This document shows, one piece after another, positions 54,546-62,992 of a DNA stretch of 64,000 nucleotides. The notes beneath the pieces were generated by a model. That model was not told the origin of the DNA, made no database searches, and saw nothing but the letters and a program-made list of their open reading frames with translations. This DNA is from Merdibacter sp965119685. Its GTDB lineage: Bacteria; Bacillota_I; Bacilli_A; Erysipelotrichales; Erysipelotrichaceae. The DNA is taken from contig OZ221971.1 of assembly GCA_965119685.1 (NCBI GenBank), positions 496,001-560,000 on the forward strand. Direction: 5' to 3'. The first letter of the stretch is position 1. Every line of letters begins with the position of its first letter. The translations under genes were made by a program, and so were the position numbers.

Positions 54546-57500
54546 ATGCCGTATTCTTCATACGACCATGACAAATTGGAAACCGCCGAAACCATGCGGA
54601 TAGAACGCCGGATATATTTTGAAGCAAAGGACGGGGATATTGCCCCCTATGTTTCCTTGCCGCCGGAGCAGCTACACGCCATGCGCGAGGAAAGCGCGGC
54701 AGCGGAACAGGCGATTTTTAACGATCTCTCAAGCCGCGCCGCCGCTTGGGAGCAACAGGCAGGAAAAACGCTTTTGCTTGACAAAGCGATTGAATACACA
54801 AGGACAACCGTTGTGCAGCACACTTCTAACGAGTGGCAGAAAGGCGAATATGACCGATACACCCGCAGCAACCGGGTATATCAGATGAACTACCACATTT
54901 ACGAGAACACCCGTTACGACAGGGAGAAGCAGCAAAGCGTCCCTTACTCCTATTCTCTCACATGGGGCGTTTATACCAACAGCCCGAACAGGAACGGGCA
55001 AGCGAAGATTGCCGGACAGGACAGAAAGGTTTTTTCCGACAAGGCGGCTATGGAAAAGTATCTGAATGGACGTATCAAAGCATACGACCGTCTGTTTACG
55101 GAAATCTCCCCGCCTATCCCGCAGGAGTACGCCGAGCATTTCAAAGTAAACGGTATGCTCTTACCGGGCTACACCATTGAGGGCGAGGAACCCCCGCAGC
55201 AGCAGCCACAGGCGGCAGCTATCCCCGAAACTACCGGGCAGCAAAAGGAGCGTGAACACATGAGCGAACAGTTTTCTATTATGATTGGCAACCGCAGCCG
55301 TTTTGAAGCGGGCGACCCCGACGGTTATTGGCTGGATATGCCCGCCACAAAGGAGCAGCTTCACGAAGCTATGCAGAGCGTCGGCATTACCGCCGACGAC
55401 CCGCAGGATTTTTCCATTCGCGGCTTTTCCGACGACCCGGAAAAACATATTGCCTTGCCTTATGACATGGTATGCGCCGCCAGCGTGGACGAACTCAATT
55501 TTCTTGCGGCGCGGATTGAGCAGCTGGACCCCGCCGAGATTGGCAAGCTGAACGCAGCCTTGCAGCAGAAAAACGGCTTTGAGAACATCGGACAGGTAAT
55601 CGACTTCACCTACAACGTGGATTTTTACGTCCATATTCCCGAAGTACATACCTACCGCGATTTGGGCGACTACTACTTAAATCAATCCGGCATGGTACAA
55701 ATGCCCGAAGAATGGAAAGGCGGGATTGACCTTACCGCGTTTGGCAGGAACGCCGCCGAGCAGGAAAAGGGCGCGTTTACCGAATACGGCTATATCGTCG
55801 AAAGCGGCGACGAGTGGGAGCGTCAGTTTGAGGGGCGCGAAGTGCCGGAGGAATACCGCATTATGAGTTACCCGCAGCCGGAGCGCGTCGAACAGGATAA
55901 AGTCTTTATGGACGCAGCCGAAGCGCAGCAGGCAGAAACGCCGCCCGCCGAGCCACAGCAGCCCCGCCCCGTCGTGCCGATTATCCTTTCTTCTGAAAAA
56001 CCCGGCGACAAGGTAAAGGAGATCACCGCCCGTCTGGAACAGGGCATACAAGCGATTTTTGACAGCGACCGCTACAAAGAGTTTCTAACCGCTATGTCAA
56101 AGTTCCATGATTATAGTTTGAATAACACTATCCTAATTGCTATGCAGGGCGGCAATTTGGTAATGGGCTTCCGTCAATGGGAAAAGGAGTTTGACCGCCA
56201 TGTAAAGAAAGGCGAGAAAGGCATTAAAATCTTTGCCCCCGCGCCCTACAAGGTGAAAAAGCTGGTTGATAAAATCGACCCCGAAACGAGAAAGCCCATG
56301 CTTGACCGCGAGGGAAAAGTGGTAAAGGAAGAAAAGGAAATCACCGTCCCCGCCTTTAAGGTTATAACCGTCTTTGATATTTCGCAGACCGAGGGCAAGG
56401 AGTTTCCCGACCTTTCCGTTAAACCGCTGCTTGCCGATGTGGAGCAGTACGAGGATTTTTTCGCCGCCCTTGAAAAAGCGTCCCCCGTCCCGATTGCATT
56501 TGAGCAGATCACAAACGGCGCAAATGGGTATTTCAGTTTGACCGACAAGCGTATTGCAATCAAAGAGGGCGTGAGTGAATTACAGGCGGTAAAGACCGCC
56601 ATTCACGAAATCGCCCATGCGAAGCTGCACGACGTAGACTTAAACGCCCCGCCGGAGCAGCAAAACCGCGTTGACCGCCATACCTGCGAGGTAGAAGCGG
56701 AAAGCGTCGCTTATACGGTTTGCCAGCATTTCGGCCTTGATACTTCCGATTACTCTTTCGGCTATGTGGCTGGTTGGAGCAGCGGCAAGGAAATGACCGA
56801 GTTAAAAGCGTCCCTTGAAACAATACAGACCACCGCAAAGGAACTCATTACCGAGATTGAGGGGCATTTTACCGAGTTGCAGCAGCAGCGGCAAGCCGAG
56901 CAGGAGCAGGGCGATACCTTTTCCATTTATCAGTTAAAGCGCGGGGACGAAACAAGGGACTTGCGCTTTGAGCCTTATGACCGTCTGCAAGCGGCTGGAC
57001 TTACCATTGACCGGGTAAATTATGAACTCGTCTATACTGCACCGCTTACAAAGGATATGACGCTGGGCGACATTTGGGAAAGGTTTAATATCGACCACCC
57101 CGCCGACTTTAAGGGGCATAGCCTTTCCGTTTCCGACATTGTTGTGCTTCATCAGAACGACGAGGACACCGCCCACTATGTAGACAGTATCGGTTTTCAG
57201 CAAGTGCCGGAGTTTTTGCAGGAGCAGCAGACCCCCGTATTTGACAAGCTGCCGCCCGAACAGCAGCAAGCCTTGTCCGACACCGTACAAGACACTTTGC
57301 AAATGCTGGTTGACGCAGACAAGCGGATTTATGGCGACGTTACGGGCAAGACCCTTGAAGCAATCGCGGCGCAAGGATATTCCTACAAGGACGGGCAGCT
57401 TGAAAAGCAGCAGCCGGAAGCGACCCCCGACAGCCTTTTGACGGGTGAAACCGTTAGAACGCCGAGGGGCAATTTTCATATTACCGATATGAGCCGTGAA

Positions 57501-57899
57501 CAGATCGAAGCGGCGGGATTTGGTTTTCACCATGCGTCGGAGGACGGGAAGTATCTCATTATGGGGAATGGCACACAGGCTTATGCCATAGCCGCCGAGC
57601 AGCCGCAGCGGGATAATCCCTTAAAGCACGTCGAGGACACCATAGAGCAGAACGACAACAATTTTGACGGGCTTATCAACAATACGCCGCAAACGCCCAC
57701 CGTTGCAGATTTTGAGCAGCGGGCAAAGGCGGGGGAAGCGATTTCCGTTACCGACCTTGCAAAAGCGGTAAAAGCCGAGAAACGGGAACAGCCGCAGAAA
57801 AAACCGTCCATTTTGAAGAAGCTGGACGAATACAAGAAACAGGCGGCGCAGCAGCCGAAAGATAAACAGAAAGAGCATAAAAAGGATTTGGAGGTTTGA
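54546..57899 (+). CDS. Large antirestriction-type fusion: ArdA-like, ArdC-like zincin and YodL domains
   Basis: A 1117-residue cytoplasmic protein. Residues about 1-235 resemble element-specific LPD-type domains. About 239-400 look like an ArdA-type domain (MSEQFSIMIGNRSRF, DGYWLDMP). About 490-600 match the ArdC ssDNA-binding domain (DRYKEFLTAMSKFHDYSLNN, MGFRQWEKEF), followed by metalloprotease HEIAHAKLH (about 686). About 795-900 form a YodL domain. Likely protects incoming ssDNA or blocks restriction; function is inferred from domains. Confidence 0.8.
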   Translation: MPYSSYDHDKLETAETMRIERRIYFEAKDGDIAPYVSLPPEQLHAMREESAAAEQAIFNDLSSRAAAWEQQAGKTLLLDKAIEYTRTTVVQHTSNEWQKGEYDRYTRSNRVYQMNYHIYENTRYDREKQQSVPYSYSLTWGVYTNSPNRNGQAKIAGQDRKVFSDKAAMEKYLNGRIKAYDRLFTEISPPIPQEYAEHFKVNGMLLPGYTIEGEEPPQQQPQAAAIPETTGQQKEREHMSEQFSIMIGNRSRFEAGDPDGYWLDMPATKEQLHEAMQSVGITADDPQDFSIRGFSDDPEKHIALPYDMVCAASVDELNFLAARIEQLDPAEIGKLNAALQQKNGFENIGQVIDFTYNVDFYVHIPEVHTYRDLGDYYLNQSGMVQMPEEWKGGIDLTAFGRNAAEQEKGAFTEYGYIVESGDEWERQFEGREVPEEYRIMSYPQPERVEQDKVFMDAAEAQQAETPPAEPQQPRPVVPIILSSEKPGDKVKEITARLEQGIQAIFDSDRYKEFLTAMSKFHDYSLNNTILIAMQGGNLVMGFRQWEKEFDRHVKKGEKGIKIFAPAPYKVKKLVDKIDPETRKPMLDREGKVVKEEKEITVPAFKVITVFDISQTEGKEFPDLSVKPLLADVEQYEDFFAALEKASPVPIAFEQITNGANGYFSLTDKRIAIKEGVSELQAVKTAIHEIAHAKLHDVDLNAPPEQQNRVDRHTCEVEAESVAYTVCQHFGLDTSDYSFGYVAGWSSGKEMTELKASLETIQTTAKELITEIEGHFTELQQQRQAEQEQGDTFSIYQLKRGDETRDLRFEPYDRLQAAGLTIDRVNYELVYTAPLTKDMTLGDIWERFNIDHPADFKGHSLSVSDIVVLHQNDEDTAHYVDSIGFQQVPEFLQEQQTPVFDKLPPEQQQALSDTVQDTLQMLVDADKRIYGDVTGKTLEAIAAQGYSYKDGQLEKQQPEATPDSLLTGETVRTPRGNFHITDMSREQIEAAGFGFHHASEDGKYLIMGNGTQAYAIAAEQPQRDNPLKHVEDTIEQNDNNFDGLINNTPQTPTVADFEQRAKAGEAISVTDLAKAVKAEKREQPQKKPSILKKLDEYKKQAAQQPKDKQKEHKKDLEV

Positions 57900-57903
57900 T
57901 AGC

Positions 57904-58113
57904 ATGAATACCCGCTTTACCATTGAGGAAGAAAACATTGTTGCGATCTACGCCGAGGACAGCCGGGAAACAACGCTTGAAAATATCCTTGCCGCCATGC
58001 CCTACATGGACGAGGATATGCGCCAGCTTGCCGCCGCAGCGGTGAACAAGCTGCAAGCCATGACGGACAGCGAGTTTTCCGAAAGGGAGTTTATCTTGAC
58101 CGACGAGGAATAG
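57904..58113 (+). CDS. Transposon-transfer assisting protein (TTRAP-like)
   Basis: 69 residues, matching the small acidic family with FTIEEENIVAIY and a C-terminal LQAMTDSEFSEREF. It commonly follows the large LPD/ArdC protein in these elements. Role unknown. Starts 4 bases after the preceding stop. Confidence 0.78.
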   Translation: MNTRFTIEEENIVAIYAEDSRETTLENILAAMPYMDEDMRQLAAAAVNKLQAMTDSEFSEREFILTDEE

Positions 58114-58120
58114 CCCATAG

Positions 58121-58173
58121 AGAACAGGGGCGCGGTTGCCGATTTCCGGCACCGCGCCCCTGTTCTTTTTTTG
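58121..58173 (+). terminator. Terminator ending the ICE2 conjugation operon
   Basis: A perfect 16-bp GC-rich stem (starting AGAACAGGGGCGCGG) with a 14-base loop is followed by seven T. Confidence 0.92.
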
Positions 58174-58178
58174 TCCTT

Positions 58179-58203
58179 GCGTGGACAATTAGAAAGCCGT
58201 TTT
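58179..58203 (+). repeat. 25-bp inverted repeat, right copy
   Basis: Exact reverse complement of 29501-29525, directly after the operon terminator. With its partner it brackets all plus-strand conjugation genes. Confidence 0.8.
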
Positions 58204-58314
58204 TGCGGGTTTGAATATACTTTATCGTCTATGTCGTTTTCATGCGCTGGAAGCCGCAGAAACACAGGCGTTTTCAGCCCTTAACATTCCACTTGCCACC
58301 CCATGTTTTGCGCC

Positions 58315-59649
58315 TTATCGCTCCTGCTCCCGCGCCCTGCTTTGGGACGGGTAAAGAATACTATCGACGTTCTTTTTGACAACGCCGTATTCCTGCATTT
58401 GCTTCTTGGCTTGCCGATAATCTTCATACAATTTGGTTTTCCTGTCGTTTAAGCTTCTATACTCCTTGCGCAGCGCGGCGAGATCGGGCAGCTTCTTTAT
58501 CTGCATTTCCTTTAATGCCCTTGCCGCAGCTTCAAACAGGATAATTTCGCTTTCATGCCCCCGCAGATACTTTTCCTTGTCCGGCGATTTTCGGTATTCA
58601 TCGTAAATCGGTTTTAACTGTCGGTATGTGGTGGTGTGCTTGATAAGCAGCGACAAATCAGACATACGCTGTTCCACTTCCTTAACCGCCTTTGCCGCCG
58701 CGTCATGAGCGGTCATAATATCGGCTATCTTGCTTTCAAGTTCGCTATAATACTCAATCTTGTTTTCGGTTAGGAAGTTCATGCTTTTAGCAGCCTGTTT
58801 CAGATTATGGATTTTTGCCCACCGTTCATAGCCCGCCGACTGTTGGGCTTTGATACTGTTTTCAAGATCGACGACAAGCCGGATTTTCTTATCTTCCCGC
58901 AGCGTTTTTGTTTTGGCAACATACACGCCCTTGATACGCTCCTTTATCGCTTCTTCCGTATAGGCCGCGCCGAGCGTCTTTGTGCGGGTAAACCGTTCCT
59001 GTCCGGCAGCGCGAAAGGAAATGTATTTGCCCTGTTTGATTTCATACCCCATTTCCTGCAAGCGGCGCAGCAGTTCGTCAAAATCTTTCACTTGGGGAAT
59101 GAGAGTATCTATCGCCGTTTTCAGCTTTGCTTTGTAGCTTGTCCCTTGCTTTTCGGCGGTGTATTCTGCATAGCTTTTTCCCTTGTCCTGTCCCGGTACG
59201 ACGACGGATAGCCCATGCTCTTTACATATCCTGTCGCTGGTGCGCCGGATAAAGTGATAGCTTTGCTTGTTGGAATGGTACTTTTTGTAGTCAACGAAGC
59301 TAACCGCGTTGAAAATCAAGTGATTATGCAGATGGTCTTTATCGACGTGAGTTGTCAAAACAAACTCATACTTGCCGCCTAATACCGCCCCGGCAAGTTC
59401 CATGCCGATTTTGTGCGCTTCTTCCGGTGTGGTTTCTCCCACCGCAAAGGATTGTATCAAGTGCCGCCCTAAATGTGTGCCGCGATCTCCGGCAGCTTCC
59501 CGCGTCCATGCAAACTCAATATCGGCGGTTTCCAGCCCGCAGCCGAAAGAGGACGCAAGCAGCTTCCCGTCTGTCTTTTCGGGATTTAAGATATAGTCTA
59601 TCGCAGCCTTTAAGGTTGATTTAATAGGGTGCGTCTTTGTAACCGCCAT
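58315..59649 (-). CDS. MobP-type relaxase of ICE2
   Basis: A 444-residue relaxase/mobilization nuclease. N-terminal Tyr in KAAIDYILNPEKT, metal-binding HVDKDHLHNHLIFNAV (about residue 100) and a coiled-coil C-terminal half. It initiates conjugative transfer from the ICE2 oriT. Encoded on the minus strand, overlapping mobC by 40 bases; the only minus-strand block in ICE2 together with the regulator at 60141. Confidence 0.9.
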   Translation of the reverse strand: MAVTKTHPIKSTLKAAIDYILNPEKTDGKLLASSFGCGLETADIEFAWTREAAGDRGTHLGRHLIQSFAVGETTPEEAHKIGMELAGAVLGGKYEFVLTTHVDKDHLHNHLIFNAVSFVDYKKYHSNKQSYHFIRRTSDRICKEHGLSVVVPGQDKGKSYAEYTAEKQGTSYKAKLKTAIDTLIPQVKDFDELLRRLQEMGYEIKQGKYISFRAAGQERFTRTKTLGAAYTEEAIKERIKGVYVAKTKTLREDKKIRLVVDLENSIKAQQSAGYERWAKIHNLKQAAKSMNFLTENKIEYYSELESKIADIMTAHDAAAKAVKEVEQRMSDLSLLIKHTTTYRQLKPIYDEYRKSPDKEKYLRGHESEIILFEAAARALKEMQIKKLPDLAALRKEYRSLNDRKTKLYEDYRQAKKQMQEYGVVKKNVDSILYPSQSRAREQER

Positions 59650-59939
59650 ATCTCGTCCACCGCCTTTTTAATGTCCTCTATATCCTGCCTGTAAACCGTC
59701 CCCGTCGCATTGGCGCGTTTTGCAATTTGGTTGATGTTCCGGCTCACCGCTTGCAGTTCCCGGATATATGCTTTTGTGTCGCTTCGGTCAACGACAAGAA
59801 TATACCCGTCTATCGCCATTTTACGGAAGTATGCCCCATACTGCTTTATGGGAAGCTGCTTCATCTTCTCGTCGATCAGCCGCTTTTCTTCTTCCGTAAC
59901 GTAAAACTTCATCTGTATATTTCTCTTTCGGTTTTCCAT
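59610..59939 (-). CDS. mobC: MobC-like relaxosome protein
   Basis: 109 residues: N-terminal ribbon-helix-helix-like part (NIQMKFYVTEEEKRLIDEKM) and a helical C-terminus (VSRNINQIAKRAN) typical of MobC. Binds oriT and recruits the relaxase. Lies directly downstream of the oriT-like palindromes (copy B). Confidence 0.88.
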   Translation of the reverse strand: MENRKRNIQMKFYVTEEEKRLIDEKMKQLPIKQYGAYFRKMAIDGYILVVDRSDTKAYIRELQAVSRNINQIAKRANATGTVYRQDIEDIKKAVDEIWRLQRRTLLNQP

Positions 59940-59945
59940 TTCCGC

Positions 59946-60055
59946 ACCGCCTTTCGGTATAAGGGTTTGGGATTATCCCAACAAGCATTTTCCGCAAACG
60001 GGTACTCGTTTGCTGTGCTTGCTATCTACTCCATACCCCCACCGAAAGGCGGTAT
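59946..60055 (-). other. Predicted oriT region of ICE2 (copy B)
   Basis: Palindromes TTGGGATAATCCCAA and CAAACGAGTACCCGTTTG (read on the minus strand, 60023-59960) are enclosed by an ACCGCCTTTCGGTAT/ACCGAAAGGCGGTAT repeat pair (59947-59961 and 60041-60055). It is directly upstream of mobC and the relaxase, the usual site of oriT. A second, inverted copy lies at 54419-54516. Confidence 0.7.
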
Positions 60056-60140
60056 TTGTTGCGCGTTCCTTTGATTTTGGACGCAAAAAAAGATTGCAGC
60101 CGCCATGCGCTGCAATCTCCCGATTTCTCATATTGTGAGG

Positions 60141-60503
60141 TTAATCCTCTGCTTTTTCGACTTCCGTTATCTCCCTTGCTGTTGCGGTTACAATCCGTAT
60201 GCCTTTATCGCTCATACCGTCCAGCAGCGCGTCAAGCTGCCGCCGCCCGGTGGATTTCTCCGCATTGCTGTTCGGGAAGAAAAATTGATCTACCGAAATA
60301 TGATACCGGGTTACAAGGTCATAGAATACCTGTAAACTCGGCTGTTGTCCCTTGTTCTCGATATTCGCAAGGTAGCGCGGGGAAATATATAACTCGTCGC
60401 TTACCTTTTTGCGGCTCTCGCCGTATTCATTTCTCGCGGCTTTTATAGCTGCCCCGAAAGCCTTAAAGTCGTACAATGGTACGGGTCTTTTTGCCATTTT
60501 CAT
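60141..60503 (-). CDS. XRE-family helix-turn-helix regulator
   Basis: 120 residues with an N-terminal Cro/CI-type helix-turn-helix (FGAAIKAARNEYGESRKKVSDELYISPRYLANIEN). It resembles the orf9-type repressors of Tn916 relatives and is placed between the relaxosome and the cargo. Probably controls transfer or excision genes. The second Met (60497) is an alternative start. Confidence 0.82.
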   Translation of the reverse strand: MKMAKRPVPLYDFKAFGAAIKAARNEYGESRKKVSDELYISPRYLANIENKGQQPSLQVFYDLVTRYHISVDQFFFPNSNAEKSTGRRQLDALLDGMSDKGIRIVTATAREITEVEKAED

Positions 60504-60590
60504 TCACCCTGTTACATTTTACAGTTCACCTTTCTTTTTGGATATGTCCACACAATTCATATCATTAGGTTAAATACTTCCTGTTGTGTA

Positions 60591-60619
60591 TTGACAGTAG
60601 ACTGATTTTCTGATAAAAT
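60591..60619 (+). promoter_or_regulatory. Promoter of the second leader-methyltransferase cassette
   Basis: TTGACA (60591-60596) and TAAAAT (60614-60619) with a 17-base spacer. Confidence 0.88.
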
Positions 60620-60647
60620 AAAATTTATGTAAAAGGAGGCGGCGTTT

Positions 60648-60674
60648 ATGTTGCATAGCATGCGTATTAGATAA
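60648..60674 (+). CDS. Leader peptide MLHSMRIR
   Basis: Eight codons plus stop with a strong AGGAGG site nine bases upstream. It ends Met-Arg-Ile-Arg-stop, the Arg-X-Arg macrolide stalling pattern, and its His-Ser-Met-Arg segment resembles the ErmD leader (MTHSMRLR). It is followed by palindromes and a terminator, so it is predicted to sense a ribosome-targeting drug. A tet(M)-type leader is an alternative reading. Confidence 0.8.
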   Translation: MLHSMRIR

Positions 60675-60870
60675 GCATTGAAAAAAAGGATTTTCCCATT
60701 TTCAACATGGGCTTTTTTGTCATGCTTATTTTGCGGATGCTATACAAAAAACTAACGACGTATAGATATAGTATAGACATAGTGCAAGCTATGCCTTAGT
60801 TTTGTTGTACTGCTCTGTGCATTATAAATGCAGGTCAATGCTCATGTTGAGGATTGACCTGCATTTTTTT
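60673..60870 (+). promoter_or_regulatory. Transcription attenuator: palindromes and terminator before the KTR/Cfr-like genes
   Basis: First hairpin CCCAT/ATGGG followed by six T (60695-60718), enclosed by AAGCAT ... ATGCTT (60673-60727). Second, AAAACTAA/TTAGTTTT (60748-60803). Third, a perfect 11-bp terminator TGCAGGTCAAT/ATTGACCTGCA with seven T (60829-60870). GCATAGC inside the leader (60653-60659) is complementary to GCTATGC at 60788-60794, offering an alternative fold. Layout resembles the leader of tet(M)-type genes. Confidence 0.75.
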
Positions 60871-60895
60871 GTGTAAAAAGGACGAGTGAAATATA

Positions 60896-61081
60896 ATGCT
60901 TAAAAAATATTGGATAAAATGTCCGATTTGTAACGGAAAGACGAGAGTTCAAGTATTTCATAATACTGTATTAAAAGATTTTCCTCTTTTCTGCCCTAAA
61001 TGCAAATTGACGCATATCATTGATGTAGAAAAATTAGAGATTGTAATCAAAAATACAGAAAAACAAACTTTTATTATTTAG
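60896..61081 (+). CDS. Cysteine-rich KTR-domain protein
   Basis: 61 residues with a zinc ribbon CPICNGKTRVQ ... CPKCKLTH. Proteins of this kind are found beside tet(M) in Tn916-type elements. It is the first gene after the attenuator, 16 bases ahead of the methyltransferase. AT-rich. Function unknown. Confidence 0.82.
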   Translation: MLKKYWIKCPICNGKTRVQVFHNTVLKDFPLFCPKCKLTHIIDVEKLEIVIKNTEKQTFII

Positions 61082-61097
61082 AAGAAAGGATATAAAA

Positions 61098-62081
61098 ATG
61101 AAACGTTTACCTAAATATACGCCTGCGGAAGTACGGAATGATCCATACGGATTTACTTACAAAGAAATGTCGGAAGTTATTGGCGAGAATGAAGCAAAAG
61201 CCTTATATGAAGAATTATATAAGCAATTACCACGCAAAAAAAATCTATCAATGTTGGTAAAAAATATTTGCAAAAGCAGTGATACTGAAAAGTATGTTTA
61301 CGAACTGAAAGACAACAAATACATTGAAACGGTTTTTATCAAGCGGCGAGATGGTGGAACTGTTTGCGTGAGCACACAAGTCGGTTGTCCTGTTGGTTGT
61401 ATTTTTTGTGAGTCCGGGCGAAATGGCTTTGTTCGTAATCTAACATCGTCAGAAATCGTACAACAGATTATATTGTTGCGTCGAAAAGTAAACCGTATCG
61501 TTTTTATGGGTATGGGAGAGCCTTTATTCAATTATGACAACTTGATAAAAGCAATCCATATTCTCCGAGATAGATATGGGCTCAACTTTCCAACCGACGG
61601 CATTACCATATCAACAGTTGGTCCGGTCGATCAATTAAAAAAATTGCGCGAGGAACATCTTAAAATTCAGTTGACAATATCTTTACACGCAGCAACACAA
61701 TCTGCAAGAAATCGTATTATTCCTCACATGCGCATATATGCTATTGAAGATGTTGTTAAGCAAGCCTTATCCTATTCTGAAAGGCATAATCGCAAAATTG
61801 TCTTTGCGTATTTGCTTTTACCGGGTATAAATGACCGGCCCTCAGATGTAAGACAACTTGCAAAATGGTTTCGGGGCAAAAAAGTTATGATTAACGTGTT
61901 ACAATACAACCCAACAAGCAATTCAAGAATTAAAGCACCACAGAAACGGGAAATAGTTGCATTCAAACATCAATTAGAGCAAGCAGGACTTGAAGTTACT
62001 ATGAGAGTTTCTCATGGCAGAGAGATTAACGCGGCTTGTGGACAGTTAGCTAACACATATAATAAATTCAAAAAAAAATGA
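61098..62081 (+). CDS. RlmN/Cfr-like radical SAM 23S rRNA methyltransferase
   Basis: A 327-residue protein with the 4Fe-4S motif CPVGCIFC (Cys97, Cys101, Cys104), MGMGEPL, ISLHA, and the methyl-carrier Cys in NAACGQL (Cys314). RlmN methylates C2 and Cfr methylates C8 of A2503 in 23S rRNA; Cfr gives resistance to phenicols, lincosamides, oxazolidinones, pleuromutilins, streptogramin A and 16-membered macrolides. It is shorter than RlmN (about 350-385) and AT-rich, and is regulated like a resistance gene, which favours a Cfr-like role. Which carbon it methylates is not readable. Confidence 0.82.
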   Translation: MKRLPKYTPAEVRNDPYGFTYKEMSEVIGENEAKALYEELYKQLPRKKNLSMLVKNICKSSDTEKYVYELKDNKYIETVFIKRRDGGTVCVSTQVGCPVGCIFCESGRNGFVRNLTSSEIVQQIILLRRKVNRIVFMGMGEPLFNYDNLIKAIHILRDRYGLNFPTDGITISTVGPVDQLKKLREEHLKIQLTISLHAATQSARNRIIPHMRIYAIEDVVKQALSYSERHNRKIVFAYLLLPGINDRPSDVRQLAKWFRGKKVMINVLQYNPTSNSRIKAPQKREIVAFKHQLEQAGLEVTMRVSHGREINAACGQLANTYNKFKKK

Positions 62082-62107
62082 TTAAAAGTGCCAGACGCAT
62101 AGACGCA

Positions 62108-62157
62108 GAGCCGATAACGCATTAGGTCAAAAAACCTATGTGTTATCGGCTTTTTTA
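62108..62157 (+). terminator. Terminator after the Cfr-like gene
   Basis: GCCGATAAC ... GTTATCGGC stem, extended inward by AGGT/ACCT, followed by six T. Confidence 0.9.
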
Positions 62158-62554
62158 TTTAATATTGCGCAAAAGCCGCTGTTCCCTATTATAGAATGGA
62201 TTGCGGGTAGTGTATTAAAGTCGCCCTTTTTTAAGGATACGGCGGTATCGGGGAGGTATCGCCGTGTCCATTTTTATTTACTGTAACCCGCCTAATGCTT
62301 TGCGGTCAAAAAAAGCTATGCTCCGCAAGCGGGATATTCCGGCTATGAGTATGAACTGTCAATACATCTAAATACTTCTTACATTTCCTTTGCGCTCGTC
62401 CGCGTCTTGCGGACGGGCGCATTTTGCTTTTTTCAACTTTTTTCTGAAAAACGCACTCAAGAGCCATCTCCCGAACGGGTACGGAGCGAAAGGGGCAGAG
62501 AGGACAAGCCCTTAACTCCCGTCCTCTACTCCACGCGGGAAGGAGGTGAACTCT
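62158..62554. other. Non-coding stretch with two terminator-like hairpins
   Basis: No convincing gene. GGATACGGCG/CGCCGTGTCC followed by ATTTTT (62235-62275) and TGCGCTCGTCCG/CGGACGGGCGCA followed by TTTT (62391-62425) are the main structures. The sigma gene start lies at the right end behind AAGGAGGTG. Confidence 0.6.
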
Positions 62555-62992
62555 ATGGAGCTATCTTCTTCCGACAAGGAAAGAATACAACATCAGTACG
62601 ACGCATTAGCAAAGAAAACTTTGGTTGGCGAAGCGAAAAGCCACCGCCGCACTCTTGCGAAACGCGCAGCACGCGAAGTACCTTTTTCGGATTTGAGCGA
62701 AAGCGAACTCGCGCAGCTTTTCACAACGGACGAATACAAAAGCGATTATTTCCGTTTTCAAGTGTCCGGCTTTGATGTACTCGTCAAAAATGAACTGCTT
62801 GCCGAAGCCCTTAACGCTTTGCCCGAAAGGAAACGCGACATTATCCTTTTGTCCTACTTCTTGGACATGAGCGACGCGGAAATTGCTGAACTGCTGAATG
62901 TTGTACGCACGACGGTTTTCCGGCACAGGAAATCCGCGCTTGCGAAAATCAAACAGTATTTGGAGGGAAAAGCAGATGATGAATACCGTTAG
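62555..62992 (+). CDS. Sigma-70-family regulator (Tn916 orf7-like)
   Basis: 145 residues with a region-4 helix-turn-helix (LPERKRDIILLSYFLDMSDAEIAELLNVVRTTVFRHR). Comparable proteins in Tn916 control excision and transfer genes. ATG 62555 follows GGAAGGAGGTG. It overlaps the next gene by 17 bases. Confidence 0.82.
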   Translation: MELSSSDKERIQHQYDALAKKTLVGEAKSHRRTLAKRAAREVPFSDLSESELAQLFTTDEYKSDYFRFQVSGFDVLVKNELLAEALNALPERKRDIILLSYFLDMSDAEIAELLNVVRTTVFRHRKSALAKIKQYLEGKADDEYR

